A stretch of DNA of 64,000 nt, from positions 124,001 through 188,000 of the forward strand of contig NZ_CP042345.1 of the NCBI RefSeq assembly GCF_007954425.1. Direction: 5' to 3'. Below, piece by piece: positions 1 to 8,298 of the stretch; the first letter of the stretch is position 1; every line of letters starts with the position of its first letter. The stretch is from Novosphingobium ginsenosidimutans (GTDB lineage Bacteria; Pseudomonadota; Alphaproteobacteria; Sphingomonadales; Sphingomonadaceae). Under the pieces are notes generated by a model that saw only the letters and a program-made list of their open reading frames with translations, was not told where the DNA came from and did no database searches. The translations under genes and the position numbers were made by a program.

Positions 1-5
1 AAATC

Positions 6-197
6 ATGCGCCAGGTTCAGATCACCGCCGGCCTGCTGGTCCTGCTCGGGGTGATCGGCGCACTGACCGTGACGCCGTGGCTGATCGGCCTCAGCGCATT
101 TGTCGGTGCCGGACTGACCTTTGCCGGCCTCACCGGCTGGTGCGGCATGGCCAAGCTGCTGGCGCTGATGCCCTGGAACCGGCGCGCGGCCGCCTGA
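6..197 (+). CDS. DUF2892/rhodanese-tail inner membrane protein (possibly 5'-truncated)
   Basis: The 63 residues contain two hydrophobic helices and end in a [14 protein letters not shown] motif. This matches the membrane domain that in many proteobacteria forms the C-terminus of a sulfurtransferase (rhodanese) protein, or stands alone as a DUF2892 protein. The visible ATG is only five bases from the window edge and the frame is open upstream, so this may be the end of a longer rhodanese gene rather than a complete gene. It lies four bases upstream of a TauE/SafE exporter, a pairing that fits sulfide, thiosulfate or sulfite handling. Family recognition is fairly sure; completeness is not. Confidence 0.6.
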   Translation: MRQVQITAGLLVLLGVIGALTVTPWLIGLSAFVGAGLTFAGLTGWCGMAKLLALMPWNRRAAA

Positions 198-201
198 AGC
201 A

Positions 202-984
202 GTGGGCCTGGAAACGATCCTCGCCGCTATTGCCGCCGGGTCCGCCATCGGCCTGGTGCTGGCGCTGGTCGGCGGCGGCGGATCGATCCTGGCCGTACCC
301 TTGCTGGTCTATGTGGTAGGCGTAGCATCGCCCCACGCAGCAATCGGCACGGCGGCGGTGGCAGTCGCGCTCAATGCCGCCAGCAGCCTCGCCGGCCATG
401 CCCGCAGCGGCAATGTGAAGTGGCCCTGCGCCGTGACATTCGCGCTGGCCGGTGTGCTCGGTGCCGCGCTGGGCGCCGAAGCGGGCAAGGCGATGGACGG
501 ACGGAAGCTGCTCGCGCTGTTCGGCGCGTTGATGGTGCTGGTCGGCCTGTCGATGCTGCGCCCGCGCAAAACGGCGGACAATCCCGACGTACGGCTGGAA
601 CGCAGCACAGCTTCAGTCCTTTTGCCCCGCCTGATCCCGACCGGGTTCGGCGTCGGCCTGCTCGCCGGGTTCTTCGGGATCGGCGGCGGTTTTCTGATCG
701 TCCCCGGCCTCGTCATGGCAACGCGGATGCCGCTGCGAGTGGCAGTCGGAACATCGCTGGTGGTGGTCACGGCACTCGGGCTCACCACGGCAACTTCATA
801 CGCCCTGTCCGGCTATGTCGACTGGGTGTTGGTCGGTCTGATGGTGATCGGTGGGCTGATCGGCGCGGGGATCGGCATTCCACTTGGCAAGCGCCTTGCC
901 AGCCGCAAGCGGGGGATGGAGCAGGGCTTTGCCGCGCTGGTCATCGCGATTGGCAGCTATGTCATCCTGCGCGGCATCACCTAG
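202..984 (+). CDS. Sulfite exporter TauE/SafE family membrane protein
   Basis: This 260-residue protein has about eight hydrophobic segments arranged as two similar halves. Glycine-rich motifs start each half (LVGGGGSILAVPLL near residue 25 and FFGIGGGFLIVPGL near residue 158), the hallmark of the TauE/SafE (DUF81) family. Members export small organosulfur or sulfite anions across the inner membrane; the substrate here is inferred from family only. The start is a GTG four bases after the stop of the upstream DUF2892 gene, so the two are probably cotranscribed. Its stop overlaps the stop of the convergent ABC permease gene by four bases. Confidence 0.85.
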   Translation: MGLETILAAIAAGSAIGLVLALVGGGGSILAVPLLVYVVGVASPHAAIGTAAVAVALNAASSLAGHARSGNVKWPCAVTFALAGVLGAALGAEAGKAMDGRKLLALFGALMVLVGLSMLRPRKTADNPDVRLERSTASVLLPRLIPTGFGVGLLAGFFGIGGGFLIVPGLVMATRMPLRVAVGTSLVVVTALGLTTATSYALSGYVDWVLVGLMVIGGLIGAGIGIPLGKRLASRKRGMEQGFAALVIAIGSYVILRGIT

Positions 985-2102
985 GCCACCGTATCGCGAT
1001 AGCGCCGCACGGCCACTGTGCCGAGCACCAGCAGCATCACGACCAGCCAGCCGCTTTCGACCAGCGCCTGGTGCCATTCCCAGCCCTTCAGCATGATCCC
1101 GCGCACCAGCCGGATGTAGTGCGTTGGCGGCAGCAGTTCAGCCAGCCACTGCGCCCAGACCGGCATGCCGCGATAGGGGAAAGCAAAGCCCGAAAGCAGG
1201 ATCGAGGGCATGAGATAGAGCATCGAGGCCATCATCGACTGGACCTGGCTTTCAACCAAAGTCGAAATCGTGAAGCCCAGTGCCAGGCTGACCAGGGTGA
1301 ACAGCAGCGTGGCGGCCAGCAGCAACCCTAGCGAGCCGACGAAGGGCACTTTGAACACCACGATTGCAAAGGCCAGCACCACGCAGACCTGCACGAAGCC
1401 GAGCAGGAAGTAGGGCACGATCTTGCCGACCATCACCTCGACCGGGCGCAATGGCGTGGCGAGGAGGTTTTCCATCGTCCCCTGCTCGGTCTCGCGCGTG
1501 ACGGACATCGAGGTCAGCGCCACCATCGTCATGGACAGGATGATTGCTAGCAACCCCGGCACCGTATTGTGACTGGTGATCCCTTCCGGGTTGTACGAGC
1601 GGTGTAGCACCACATCGACCGGCGGAGGGCCTTGTTGCCGGCCCGCGAGCGGCCCGATCAGGTCGCGCGCCAGGGCGCGAGCCACGGCTTCGTTCACGGC
1701 GGCGACGGCAGGGCCAGTCGAGGCGGGATCGGTCGCATCGACCGTCAACAGCACTTGCGGGCGATCGCCGCGCACCAGCCGGCGGGCAAAGTCGGTCGGG
1801 ATGGTCAGCGCGAACTGCGCCTCGCCGCGCGCGATCGCCTGATTGGCGCGGCCATAGAAGCCCGCAACCTCGGTCACATCGAAATAGCCGGTCGTGCGCA
1901 GCGCGCTGACAATCGATCGTGAGAAGGCCGAATTGTCATTGGCCTCAACCACCAGCGGCAGATGGCGCGGGTCGCTGTTGATCGCATAGCCGAAGATCGC
2001 GAGTTGGATGATCGGAAAGAAGAACATCATCGCGATAGTCGAAGGATCACGCGCCATCTGGCGCACTTCCTTGAACACCATCGCCCCGATCCGCTCCCAC
2101 AT
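981..2102 (-). CDS. ABC-2 type transporter permease (YbhS/YbhR-like)
   Basis: The 373-residue protein has one N-terminal membrane helix, a large extracytoplasmic domain (about residues 45-175) and five C-terminal helices, the plan of ABC-2 export permeases of the YhhJ/YbhR type. The conserved block TMEN-LL-TPLRP-E (around residues 225-245) is the coupling region seen in this family. The ATG lies one base after the stop of the ATPase gene. It is the last gene of a tetR-hlyD-ATPase-permease operon. Only one permease is present, whereas the E. coli ybhGFSR operon has two, so it presumably works as a homodimer. It likely exports a drug or other amphiphile; the substrate is unknown. Confidence 0.88.
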   Translation of the reverse strand: MWERIGAMVFKEVRQMARDPSTIAMMFFFPIIQLAIFGYAINSDPRHLPLVVEANDNSAFSRSIVSALRTTGYFDVTEVAGFYGRANQAIARGEAQFALTIPTDFARRLVRGDRPQVLLTVDATDPASTGPAVAAVNEAVARALARDLIGPLAGRQQGPPPVDVVLHRSYNPEGITSHNTVPGLLAIILSMTMVALTSMSVTRETEQGTMENLLATPLRPVEVMVGKIVPYFLLGFVQVCVVLAFAIVVFKVPFVGSLGLLLAATLLFTLVSLALGFTISTLVESQVQSMMASMLYLMPSILLSGFAFPYRGMPVWAQWLAELLPPTHYIRLVRGIMLKGWEWHQALVESGWLVVMLLVLGTVAVRRYRDTVA

Positions 2103-2103
2103 T

Positions 2104-3033
2104 TCAGCGCGCCTCCACCGAATTGTCGGTCGCGCCGCGCATTAGGTGGATGAAGACGTCCTCAAGGCTTGGTTCGGCGGGGGTGAAGGCAATGCGGTCC
2201 GTCCACGGCTCCACTGCCTTCTGCAGTGCCGCCGGGTCGAGCCCGCAGACGTGGAGCGACGTACCGAAGGGCGCAGCCATGGCAACGCCCGGGCGCTGTT
2301 CGATTTCTGCAGCCAGGCGGTCAGCCCCCGGCCCCTCGCCCTGCAAGGCGTGAAGCCCGGATGCGGCAATCACCTCGCCAATCGTGCCGCGCGCCAGCAT
2401 CACGCCATAGGCGATATAGGCGATCTCGTGGCAGCGTTCCGCTTCGTCCATGTAGTGCGTGGAGACCAGCACGGTCATGCCTTCAGCGGCGAGCGCATGG
2501 ATCTGGTCCCAGAACTCACGCCGCGCCTGCGGATCGACGCCGGCCGTGGGTTCATCGAGCAGCAGGATCTTCGGCTCGTGCATCACGGCCGCGGCCAGGG
2601 CCAGGCGCTGCTTCCACCCACCTGAAAGCTTGCCGGCAAGCTGGTCGGCCCGGCTCGCCAGGCCCAGCTTGTCGAGCGTTGCCGCGACGCGCTCCCGGCG
2701 CTGGTCGAGGCGGTAAACTCGCGCGATGAATTCCAGGTTCTCGGCAATCGAGAGGTCGGAAAACAGCCCGAACTTTTGCGTCATGTAGCCGATCTGGTGC
2801 TTGATCGCGCGGCGCTTGGTCGCAAGGTCCAGCCCCAGCACCTCGCCCTCCCCCGCATCGGGGATCAGCAGGCCGCAAATCATCCGCAGCGTTGTCGTCT
2901 TGCCAGAGCCGTTTGGCCCCAGGAATCCGCAGATCCGCCCCGGCATGACTGTCAGGTCGACCCCGTCCACCACCGTCCGCTGCCCGAACCGCTTGGTCAG
3001 GCCGCGTACTGCAATGGCAGGGGCCTCACTCAC
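2104..3033 (-). CDS. ABC transporter ATP-binding protein (YbhF-like)
   Basis: The 309-residue nucleotide-binding protein has Walker A GPNGSGKT (about residues 39-46), signature LSGGWKQR, Walker B LLLDEPTAGVD and a switch histidine in STHYMDEAERC. The C-terminal 80 residues resemble the regulatory tail of DrrA/YbhF-type exporters. I chose GTG 3033 because it forms a GTGA overlap with the stop of the upstream hlyD gene, and because the residues before it belong to that other frame. YbhF of E. coli carries two ATPase domains; this one has a single domain. It powers the adjacent ABC-2 permease. Confidence 0.92.
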   Translation of the reverse strand: MSEAPAIAVRGLTKRFGQRTVVDGVDLTVMPGRICGFLGPNGSGKTTTLRMICGLLIPDAGEGEVLGLDLATKRRAIKHQIGYMTQKFGLFSDLSIAENLEFIARVYRLDQRRERVAATLDKLGLASRADQLAGKLSGGWKQRLALAAAVMHEPKILLLDEPTAGVDPQARREFWDQIHALAAEGMTVLVSTHYMDEAERCHEIAYIAYGVMLARGTIGEVIAASGLHALQGEGPGADRLAAEIEQRPGVAMAAPFGTSLHVCGLDPAALQKAVEPWTDRIAFTPAEPSLEDVFIHLMRGATDNSVEAR

Positions 3034-4004
3034 TGCGGCGTGACCGCAACCGGCAGGCCGGGCGGCAAAGGCTTGTCGCTGGCAGGCAAAATTGCCTCGA
3101 CCAGGAAGACCAGCTTGGCCCGCGCGCTTTCGGAATAGATCACCGGCGGGGTAAACTCGGCGCGCGGGGCGATGAAGCTGATCCGCGCGGTAGATCCGCC
3201 CGCGCAACCATCGCAGCCATAGCGGATAGACGCGCCAACTTTGAGGCCCGCGATCCGTTCCTGCGGCACATAGAACCGCAGCTTGCGCCGTGCATCGGGC
3301 AGCACGGCAACGACCGGCGAGTTGGCCGGGACCCACTCACCAGGGTTGTAATAGGTTTGCTCAACCACGCCCGCCTCGGGCGCTACCGGCGCGATCTCGC
3401 GCTGGCGTTGGCGCTGCGCGCGCAGGCCTGCCTCTGCGCCGGCCACTTCAGCGCGAGCAGCTTGCTGCTGGGCGGCCCGGCCTGCGGTCATCTCGCCGGC
3501 CGCGATCTGCGCTCGGGCGGCCGCGACTTCGGCGGCGGCGGCGTCGCGCGCGGCGCGCGCGGCGTCGAGCTGGGCCTTGCTGGCAAAACCCTGGCGGGCC
3601 AGCGCCGCGATCCGGTCAAAGTCGTTCGCGGCCTTGGCCAGGCGCGCAGCCGCTCCGGCCTGACCGGCACGCGATGCTGCCAGTTCCGGCGCCCGCTGGC
3701 GCGGATCGGACAGGTCCGCCGCCTGGGCTGCGGCGGCAGCAACCTGGGCCGCAGCGCGCGCCGCATCTGCATCGGTCGTTTCAGGATCGAGCGCAAACAA
3801 GGTGGTTCCGGCCGTGACGCTCGCCCCGCGCTCCACCGGACGCGTGGCCAGGCGCCCAGCGATCGGAGCCGCGACATAGATCGTTTCCGCCTCGACATAG
3901 CCGAGCCACTTTTCGCCCTCGGGCTCTGGCCAGTTGTACCAGGCAAGGCCGCCCAGCACGGCCAGCACCACGGCCCCAATCGCCGATTTGGGAATCGCTA
4001 CCAT
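3030..4004 (-). CDS. HlyD-family periplasmic adaptor (YbhG-like)
   Basis: The 324-residue protein has an N-terminal membrane anchor (about residues 7-20), a lipoyl/barrel half starting at GYVEAETIYVAAPIAGR, a long alanine-rich alpha-helical hairpin (about residues 75-190) with heptad-like patterning, and the second lipoyl half with YYNPGEWVPA. This is the membrane-fusion-protein plan that links an inner-membrane exporter to an outer-membrane channel. The ATG at 4004 overlaps the tetR stop in a TGATG junction, so translation is coupled. An outer-membrane partner is not encoded nearby, so a TolC-like protein elsewhere is assumed. Confidence 0.9.
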   Translation of the reverse strand: MVAIPKSAIGAVVLAVLGGLAWYNWPEPEGEKWLGYVEAETIYVAAPIAGRLATRPVERGASVTAGTTLFALDPETTDADAARAAAQVAAAAAQAADLSDPRQRAPELAASRAGQAGAAARLAKAANDFDRIAALARQGFASKAQLDAARAARDAAAAEVAAARAQIAAGEMTAGRAAQQQAARAEVAGAEAGLRAQRQRQREIAPVAPEAGVVEQTYYNPGEWVPANSPVVAVLPDARRKLRFYVPQERIAGLKVGASIRYGCDGCAGGSTARISFIAPRAEFTPPVIYSESARAKLVFLVEAILPASDKPLPPGLPVAVTPQ

Positions 4005-4621
4005 CAGTTCGGCTCCCCTCGGGCCAGCAAGCCCGCCAGCACGGTGTCGGCATGGGCCTGCGCCAGCTGCAGCGGATCGATCGGTTCCGCCCCGACCGGT
4101 TCGAACACCACCCGCCACAGCGCGGCAAAAATCGCCCCGCCGGCGATTGTGCGACAGGCGAGCTCCGGATTGGCACAGGCGAATTCGCCGCGCGCCACGC
4201 CATGCCGGATCAGCCCGGCCATCATGTCCAGAACCCGCTGGATGACCTCGTCGTGATAGAACCGGGCGAGCTCAGGGAAATTGGCCCCCTCACCAATGAT
4301 CACCCGCGGGACAAAGGCGAATTCCGGTTCGGTCAGGCGCATGAAGGCCAATGGCAGGAACTGGCGCAACAGCGCCTCTGCCGGCACATCCCCAAATTCG
4401 GCCGGCAACAGTTCGGGCAAAGTTCGCTCGATCAGGTCGCGCACCGCCTCGACAAAGATCGCTTCCTTGGAAGGGAACCGGAGGTACAGCGCCGCCTTCG
4501 AAATCCGGCCGGCCCGGGCAATGTCCTCCATTCGCGCCGCTGCGAAGCCACGCGCATTGAATTCCGCCCGCGCCATGGCGAGCAATTGGTCACGGTCGAT
4601 CGGGGCGGAGGGGCGGGCCAC
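4004..4621 (-). CDS. TetR/AcrR family repressor of the efflux operon
   Basis: The 205-residue protein has an N-terminal helix-turn-helix (residues about 10-55, including GFAAARMEDIARAGRISKAALYLRF) followed by a mostly helical ligand-binding domain with a TetR_C-like PxxA...ARF region. It starts with GTG at 4621, only nine bases from a perfect 20-bp palindrome, so the repressor very probably controls its own operon. It is first in a four-gene unit with hlyD, ATPase and permease, as CecR is beside ybhGFSR in E. coli. The ligand is unknown. Confidence 0.9.
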   Translation of the reverse strand: MARPSAPIDRDQLLAMARAEFNARGFAAARMEDIARAGRISKAALYLRFPSKEAIFVEAVRDLIERTLPELLPAEFGDVPAEALLRQFLPLAFMRLTEPEFAFVPRVIIGEGANFPELARFYHDEVIQRVLDMMAGLIRHGVARGEFACANPELACRTIAGGAIFAALWRVVFEPVGAEPIDPLQLAQAHADTVLAGLLARGEPN

Positions 4622-4630
4622 GACTCGTTT

Positions 4631-4650
4631 ATAACTGACCAGTCAGTTAT
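4631..4650. promoter_or_regulatory. TetR operator palindrome
   Basis: The sequence ATAACTGAC-CA-GTCAGTTAT is a perfect inverted repeat with 9-bp arms and a two-base spacer. It lies directly before the GTG of the tetR gene and contains the ACTGAC/GTCAGT half-sites typical of TetR/AcrR-family operators. Occupancy would block the start region of the efflux operon. Confidence 0.8.
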
Positions 4651-4663
4651 TTTCAAGGCAGGC

Positions 4664-4700
4664 AAAAAAGGGGGCAGGAAGCCGAAGCTGCCCGCCCCCT
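4664..4700 (-). terminator. Intrinsic terminator of the TonB receptor gene, UUCG tetraloop
   Basis: Read on the minus strand, 25 bases after the receptor's stop codon, there is a 14-bp stem (AGGGGGC-GGG-C-AGC pairing with GCT-T-CCT-GCCCCCT, one C/T mismatch) closed by a TTCG loop and followed by six T. This is a textbook Rho-independent terminator. It also insulates the tetR operon, whose start is about 40 bases further on. Confidence 0.88.
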
Positions 4701-4725
4701 AAGGCCTGGGTAGGAAGGTACCCGC

Positions 4726-7398
4726 TTAGAACTTGATCGAGGCATCCACGCCAAAGGTGCGCGGCATGTTGAAGTTCCCGTAATCACCCAGGATGCCGCC
4801 GTTGTTGGCGATCCGGGTGATGTTAGGCACGCCGGCCACGGCATTCGACTGCACCGAAGGGATGCTGTTCGACGGATCGCGGCGATAGACATACTGCGTG
4901 TTGAACAGGTTGCGCGCCCAGAAGCCCATGGTCAGCTTCTGATCGCCACCGCCGAAGCCGATGTCGAGCACCGAGATCCGGCCATTCACCACGAAGGACT
5001 CATCGTTCTTCGTTGCGAACTGGTCGAAGCTCTGCGTCGCCTGTGAATAGTTGGCATCGAGGTGGAACTTGATGCGGGTGTCGCTGCCGCCGATCGGCAC
5101 CTCGTAGTCGACCGAGGCGCTGGCGGCATTGCGCGGCGTGAAGACGACATAGAACTTCTGCGGAACGGTGGTGAAGTTGCCCGTCGGCACGCCGGCCGAG
5201 GTGAACTCACGATAGGTCACCGGCACCTCGGGAATGTTGGTATAGGTATAGGCATAGGACAGGTCGAACTTCAGGCGCTCGGTCGGCTTGACGGTCAGGT
5301 CGGCTTCGATCCCACGGATCTTGGTGGTGCCAGGCGCGTTGAAGGTGACCAGGTTGTTGAAGTTGCCGGTCGCGGTGGGCTGGATGGTCGACAGGTCGAC
5401 CTGGCTGCCCTTGCGGTCCATCATGTAGGCGGCAATGTTGATCCGCGCGCGGCGGTCGAACAGGTCGGCCTTGAGGCCCACTTCATAGCTCTTCACGTCT
5501 TCCGGATCGAAAGCGCGATAGTCCGAGGTGCGCGAGCTGGCCCCGCCTGCGCGGTAGCCGGTGGCATACTTGACATAACCGTGAACGCCATCGCTGAAGT
5601 CATAGGCAACGGTCGCCATGGGATTGAAGCGGCTCCACTCCTTGTCCAGCGGCACATATCCGTTGGCAGCGGCGACAGTGGGGTTGGTGACATAGTTGAC
5701 CCCGCGCGAGAAGGTCAGCTCGCCCTGCTTCTTGTCCTTGGTATAGCGTCCGCCAACAGTGATGTGCAGCTGCTCGGTCGCATTCCAGGTGGCCTGGCCG
5801 TAAACGGCATAGCTCTTGGAACGAACGTTCGAAGCGCGGTCGATCGAGCAGCCCTGCACGGCGGCACCCACCAGCGGGTTGGCGGCACCGGTGCAGAACG
5901 GGATCGGGGCATAGGTCGCGCCGGTCACCACGCCGCCGCTGACAATGGCCGTGGCGCCCATCGAGTTGGGCGTGGCGGCATCGTCGCTGACGCGTTCGTT
6001 GAAGTAGTAGAAGCCTGCCACGTAATCGACCGAACCGATCGTGCCCACCGCCTGGATTTCCTGGCTGAACTGGCGCTGGCGCAGATCGGCCAGACTATAG
6101 CGGCTGAAGGCGCAGTTTGCGCCGGCGCAGGCTGCGGTCAGGTTGACGACCGGGACGCGGTGCGCACCGCCCGAGTTATCCCACTGTTCCACGTCAACCC
6201 CGCGCCAGGCGGTGATCGAACGCAGTTCCAGTTCGGGGGCGATCTTCCACTTGAAGGTATTGGTGAACCCATGCGTGTCATCGACGCTGGGGCGCTGCGG
6301 CACGCCGATATCGGCCGTTCGCATCAGCGTTTCGCCATTGACGACAACCCCAGGAAGCAGCGAGCGGATCGTCCCCTGCGAACCGGTGAACGACGTACCT
6401 GGCGTCACACAGGCACTGCCGGCAGGAATGGCCAGGGGCGCCAGGTTCGTGCCGCCCGAAAGACAGCCATTCGGATTGTAGTTGAGGAGTTGGCTATAGA
6501 AGGGCGAGTTCTCGTCCTTAGCCACATCATAGGCGAAATCGTTGGTGATGCCTTCAACCGGCTGCCAACGGACGGCCGCGCGCAGGCCCTTGCGGTTGAA
6601 GAAGCCCCAGCCGGTCTGGCCGGGCAGCGGGTTCTTGGTCACCGCATCCTGATGCTGGTAAACACCATCGAGTTTGACCGAAAAGCCGGCCACTTCGGGC
6701 AGGTTGAGGTGGATCGAGGCATTGCGCGAACCGATGTTGCCGACGCCGCCTTCGATACGGCCACCGAATTCACCGGTCGGCGCTTTCGAGATCATCGACA
6801 ACGCGCCGCCTTCGGTATTGCGGCCAAACAGGGTTCCCTGCGGGCCCTTGAGCACTTCGACGCGCTCAATATCGAACAGTGCAGCGTTGAGGCCATGCTG
6901 GCGACCAAGATAGACGCCGTCGATATAGACGCCGACGCCCTGCTCGCGGGCCGGCTGGTTGGCATCGAGCGGCACGATGCCGCGAATGCCGATCGTCAGC
7001 GCCGACTGGCGGGCTTCGAAGGTGGCGACCCGCAGGGATGGGATGCCGCCGTCGGTCAGGTCGAGCAGGCTCTGCACCTTGCGCTCGCGGATCGTTTCAG
7101 CACCCATCACCGAGATCGAGATCGGGGTGCGCTGGAGGTTGGTCTCGCGCTTGGTGGCAGTCACGACGATGTCGGTCAGGCCGTCGGTCTGCTCACCTTC
7201 GGCGGGAGCGGCAGCAGCATCCTGCTGCGGATCGGCGGCGGTGGCGGGCGCTTCGACCGCGCTACCCTCGGGCGCGGCGGCATCGACGAAGACGGCATCA
7301 GCGGTCACGGTGACAGCAGCATTGGCGGTGCCGGCCAGACCCAGCGCGGTCGCCAGGGCCAGAAGCGATGCAGCGGGGCGTGCGTTATAGCGGTTCAT
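4726..7398 (-). CDS. TonB-dependent outer-membrane receptor
   Basis: This 890-residue protein has a signal peptide (about residues 1-27, ending in TANA), an Ala/Pro/Glu-rich linker, a TonB box (DIVVTATKRE near residue 76), a plug domain with the LKGPQGTLFGRN and GG.ALSM motifs, and a long beta-barrel ending in the aromatic-rich C-terminus GVDASIKF. The type resembles the iron-complex or catabolic receptors expanded in sphingomonads. The ATG at 7398 has a GGGAAGA-like ribosome site. A Pho-box-like direct repeat lies about 150 bases upstream, which raises a phosphate-related or phosphate-responsive role, but the substrate cannot be told from sequence. Confidence 0.93.
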   Translation of the reverse strand: MNRYNARPAASLLALATALGLAGTANAAVTVTADAVFVDAAAPEGSAVEAPATAADPQQDAAAAPAEGEQTDGLTDIVVTATKRETNLQRTPISISVMGAETIRERKVQSLLDLTDGGIPSLRVATFEARQSALTIGIRGIVPLDANQPAREQGVGVYIDGVYLGRQHGLNAALFDIERVEVLKGPQGTLFGRNTEGGALSMISKAPTGEFGGRIEGGVGNIGSRNASIHLNLPEVAGFSVKLDGVYQHQDAVTKNPLPGQTGWGFFNRKGLRAAVRWQPVEGITNDFAYDVAKDENSPFYSQLLNYNPNGCLSGGTNLAPLAIPAGSACVTPGTSFTGSQGTIRSLLPGVVVNGETLMRTADIGVPQRPSVDDTHGFTNTFKWKIAPELELRSITAWRGVDVEQWDNSGGAHRVPVVNLTAACAGANCAFSRYSLADLRQRQFSQEIQAVGTIGSVDYVAGFYYFNERVSDDAATPNSMGATAIVSGGVVTGATYAPIPFCTGAANPLVGAAVQGCSIDRASNVRSKSYAVYGQATWNATEQLHITVGGRYTKDKKQGELTFSRGVNYVTNPTVAAANGYVPLDKEWSRFNPMATVAYDFSDGVHGYVKYATGYRAGGASSRTSDYRAFDPEDVKSYEVGLKADLFDRRARINIAAYMMDRKGSQVDLSTIQPTATGNFNNLVTFNAPGTTKIRGIEADLTVKPTERLKFDLSYAYTYTNIPEVPVTYREFTSAGVPTGNFTTVPQKFYVVFTPRNAASASVDYEVPIGGSDTRIKFHLDANYSQATQSFDQFATKNDESFVVNGRISVLDIGFGGGDQKLTMGFWARNLFNTQYVYRRDPSNSIPSVQSNAVAGVPNITRIANNGGILGDYGNFNMPRTFGVDASIKF

Positions 7399-7546
7399 TG
7401 GGTGTCTTCCCTGAGAGTTTATTTCAGCAATCGTTGCGATGCCGGGCTCAGGGCTGATTGCGACATGCGAATCGCCCCCGTGCCGACCTCAAAGCCGCCA
7501 CTAGGGATTGCATGTGTCGCTTGTGCGTAGGTTGGCTGACGCTAAT

Positions 7547-7564
7547 GCGACAGCTATCTGACAG
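7547..7564 (-). promoter_or_regulatory. Pho-box-like direct repeat upstream of the TonB receptor
   Basis: On the minus strand the sequence reads CTGTCAG-ATAG-CTGTCGC: two 7-bp repeats at 11-bp spacing with a partly AT-rich 4-bp spacer, close to the PhoB consensus CTGTCAT-N4-CTGTCAT. It points toward the TonB receptor start at 7398, about 150 bases away. No clear -10 was seen at the usual distance, so this is the weakest of the four boxes. Confidence 0.45.
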
Positions 7565-7597
7565 TGCGTCGGAACGCGCGGTATTGTGCGGGTAACG

Positions 7598-8119
7598 CTA
7601 TTCGATAGCCGCGGAAGCCAGCACCGCCTGCCACTGCTGCCGCGTCTTTTCGGCCGGTTCGCCCTTGTGCAGAAAGCCGAGCAGGAACAGCGAGCGCTTG
7701 CCGGCGACGACTCGATACAGCGCAACCGGAGGATAGCCGGTCTGGCACCCGGTCGAGCGCCGTTCAAAGGTGGTCGAGCTTTCATCCGCTGCCACGGTTC
7801 GGAAAGTGCTGGCGCAGCGGCGCTGTCCTTCAGCCTGCAATTCGGCCACCCACTCGGCCACGCTGCGCACCTTCTTGTCGGGCGTGCGCGCGACGATCAG
7901 CAATGCCTCGGTCCAGTCCTTGGCAGACTTCCCTTCGATCGCGATCAAGTCCGTCACATAGCGCGGGTTCTTGTCGTTGAAGTCGATCATGCCCGGATCA
8001 TTGGCATCGAATACCGCCTTGAGCTCAGGCGAAAGGCGGTGGTCGAACTTCAGTCGCTCGGCCTGCAGCGGGCTCGCCAGCAGGAGCGCACCCAGCAACG
8101 CGGCAAGACGAAACTTCAT
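7598..8119 (-). CDS. Secreted protein of unknown function
   Basis: The 173-residue protein has a clear Sec signal peptide (MKFRLAALLGALLLASPLQA, cleavage after residue 20). The mature part is about 150 residues, with two cysteines in the middle (RRCAST and STGCQT) that could form a disulfide, and no motif I recognise. It is transcribed divergently from the response regulator gene at 8299. A good Pho-box-like repeat sits 66 bases before its start, pointing toward it, so it may be induced by phosphate starvation. It is probably its own transcription unit, separated from the TonB receptor gene by 199 bases. Confidence 0.75.
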   Translation of the reverse strand: MKFRLAALLGALLLASPLQAERLKFDHRLSPELKAVFDANDPGMIDFNDKNPRYVTDLIAIEGKSAKDWTEALLIVARTPDKKVRSVAEWVAELQAEGQRRCASTFRTVAADESSTTFERRSTGCQTGYPPVALYRVVAGKRSLFLLGFLHKGEPAEKTRQQWQAVLASAAIE

Positions 8120-8184
8120 GGCAAATCATCCTCTCTCGGCCTCTCACTCTATGCCCGAAAAGCGGCAGATTCACGGGGATTTTT

Positions 8185-8202
8185 GTGACAGCTGTATGAC
8201 AA
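8185..8202 (-). promoter_or_regulatory. Pho-box-like direct repeat for the secreted protein gene
   Basis: On the minus strand it reads TTGTCAT-ACAG-CTGTCAC, two heptamers 11 bp apart and within two or three changes of CTGTCAT-N4-CTGTCAT. It points toward the start codon at 8119, 66 bases downstream, in the divergent intergenic region shared with the response regulator. Confidence 0.55.
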
Positions 8203-8229
8203 GCACAGTCATCCGGCGGACCAGGACCG

Positions 8230-8247
8230 CCGTCACGAATCCGTCAT
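8230..8247 (+). promoter_or_regulatory. Pho-box-like direct repeat for the response regulator gene
   Basis: On the plus strand it reads CCGTCAC-GAAT-CCGTCAT, again two heptamers 11 bp apart, each differing from CTGTCAT/CTGTCAC by one base. A -10-like CATGCT begins ten bases after the second repeat, the geometry of PhoB-activated promoters. It would drive the regulator gene at 8299, suggesting autoregulation or control by PhoB. Confidence 0.5.
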
Positions 8248-8298
8248 GTAGCTGCGCCATGCTTGTCGAGAACAGTGTCCCGCCAAGAGCGCAAACCC

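Noticed and set aside
5062..7530. Very long open frame on the plus strand opposite the TonB receptor
   Set aside because: It is antisense to a receptor with full signal peptide, TonB box and barrel. GC-rich codon usage leaves antisense frames open. The translation has no recognisable domain.
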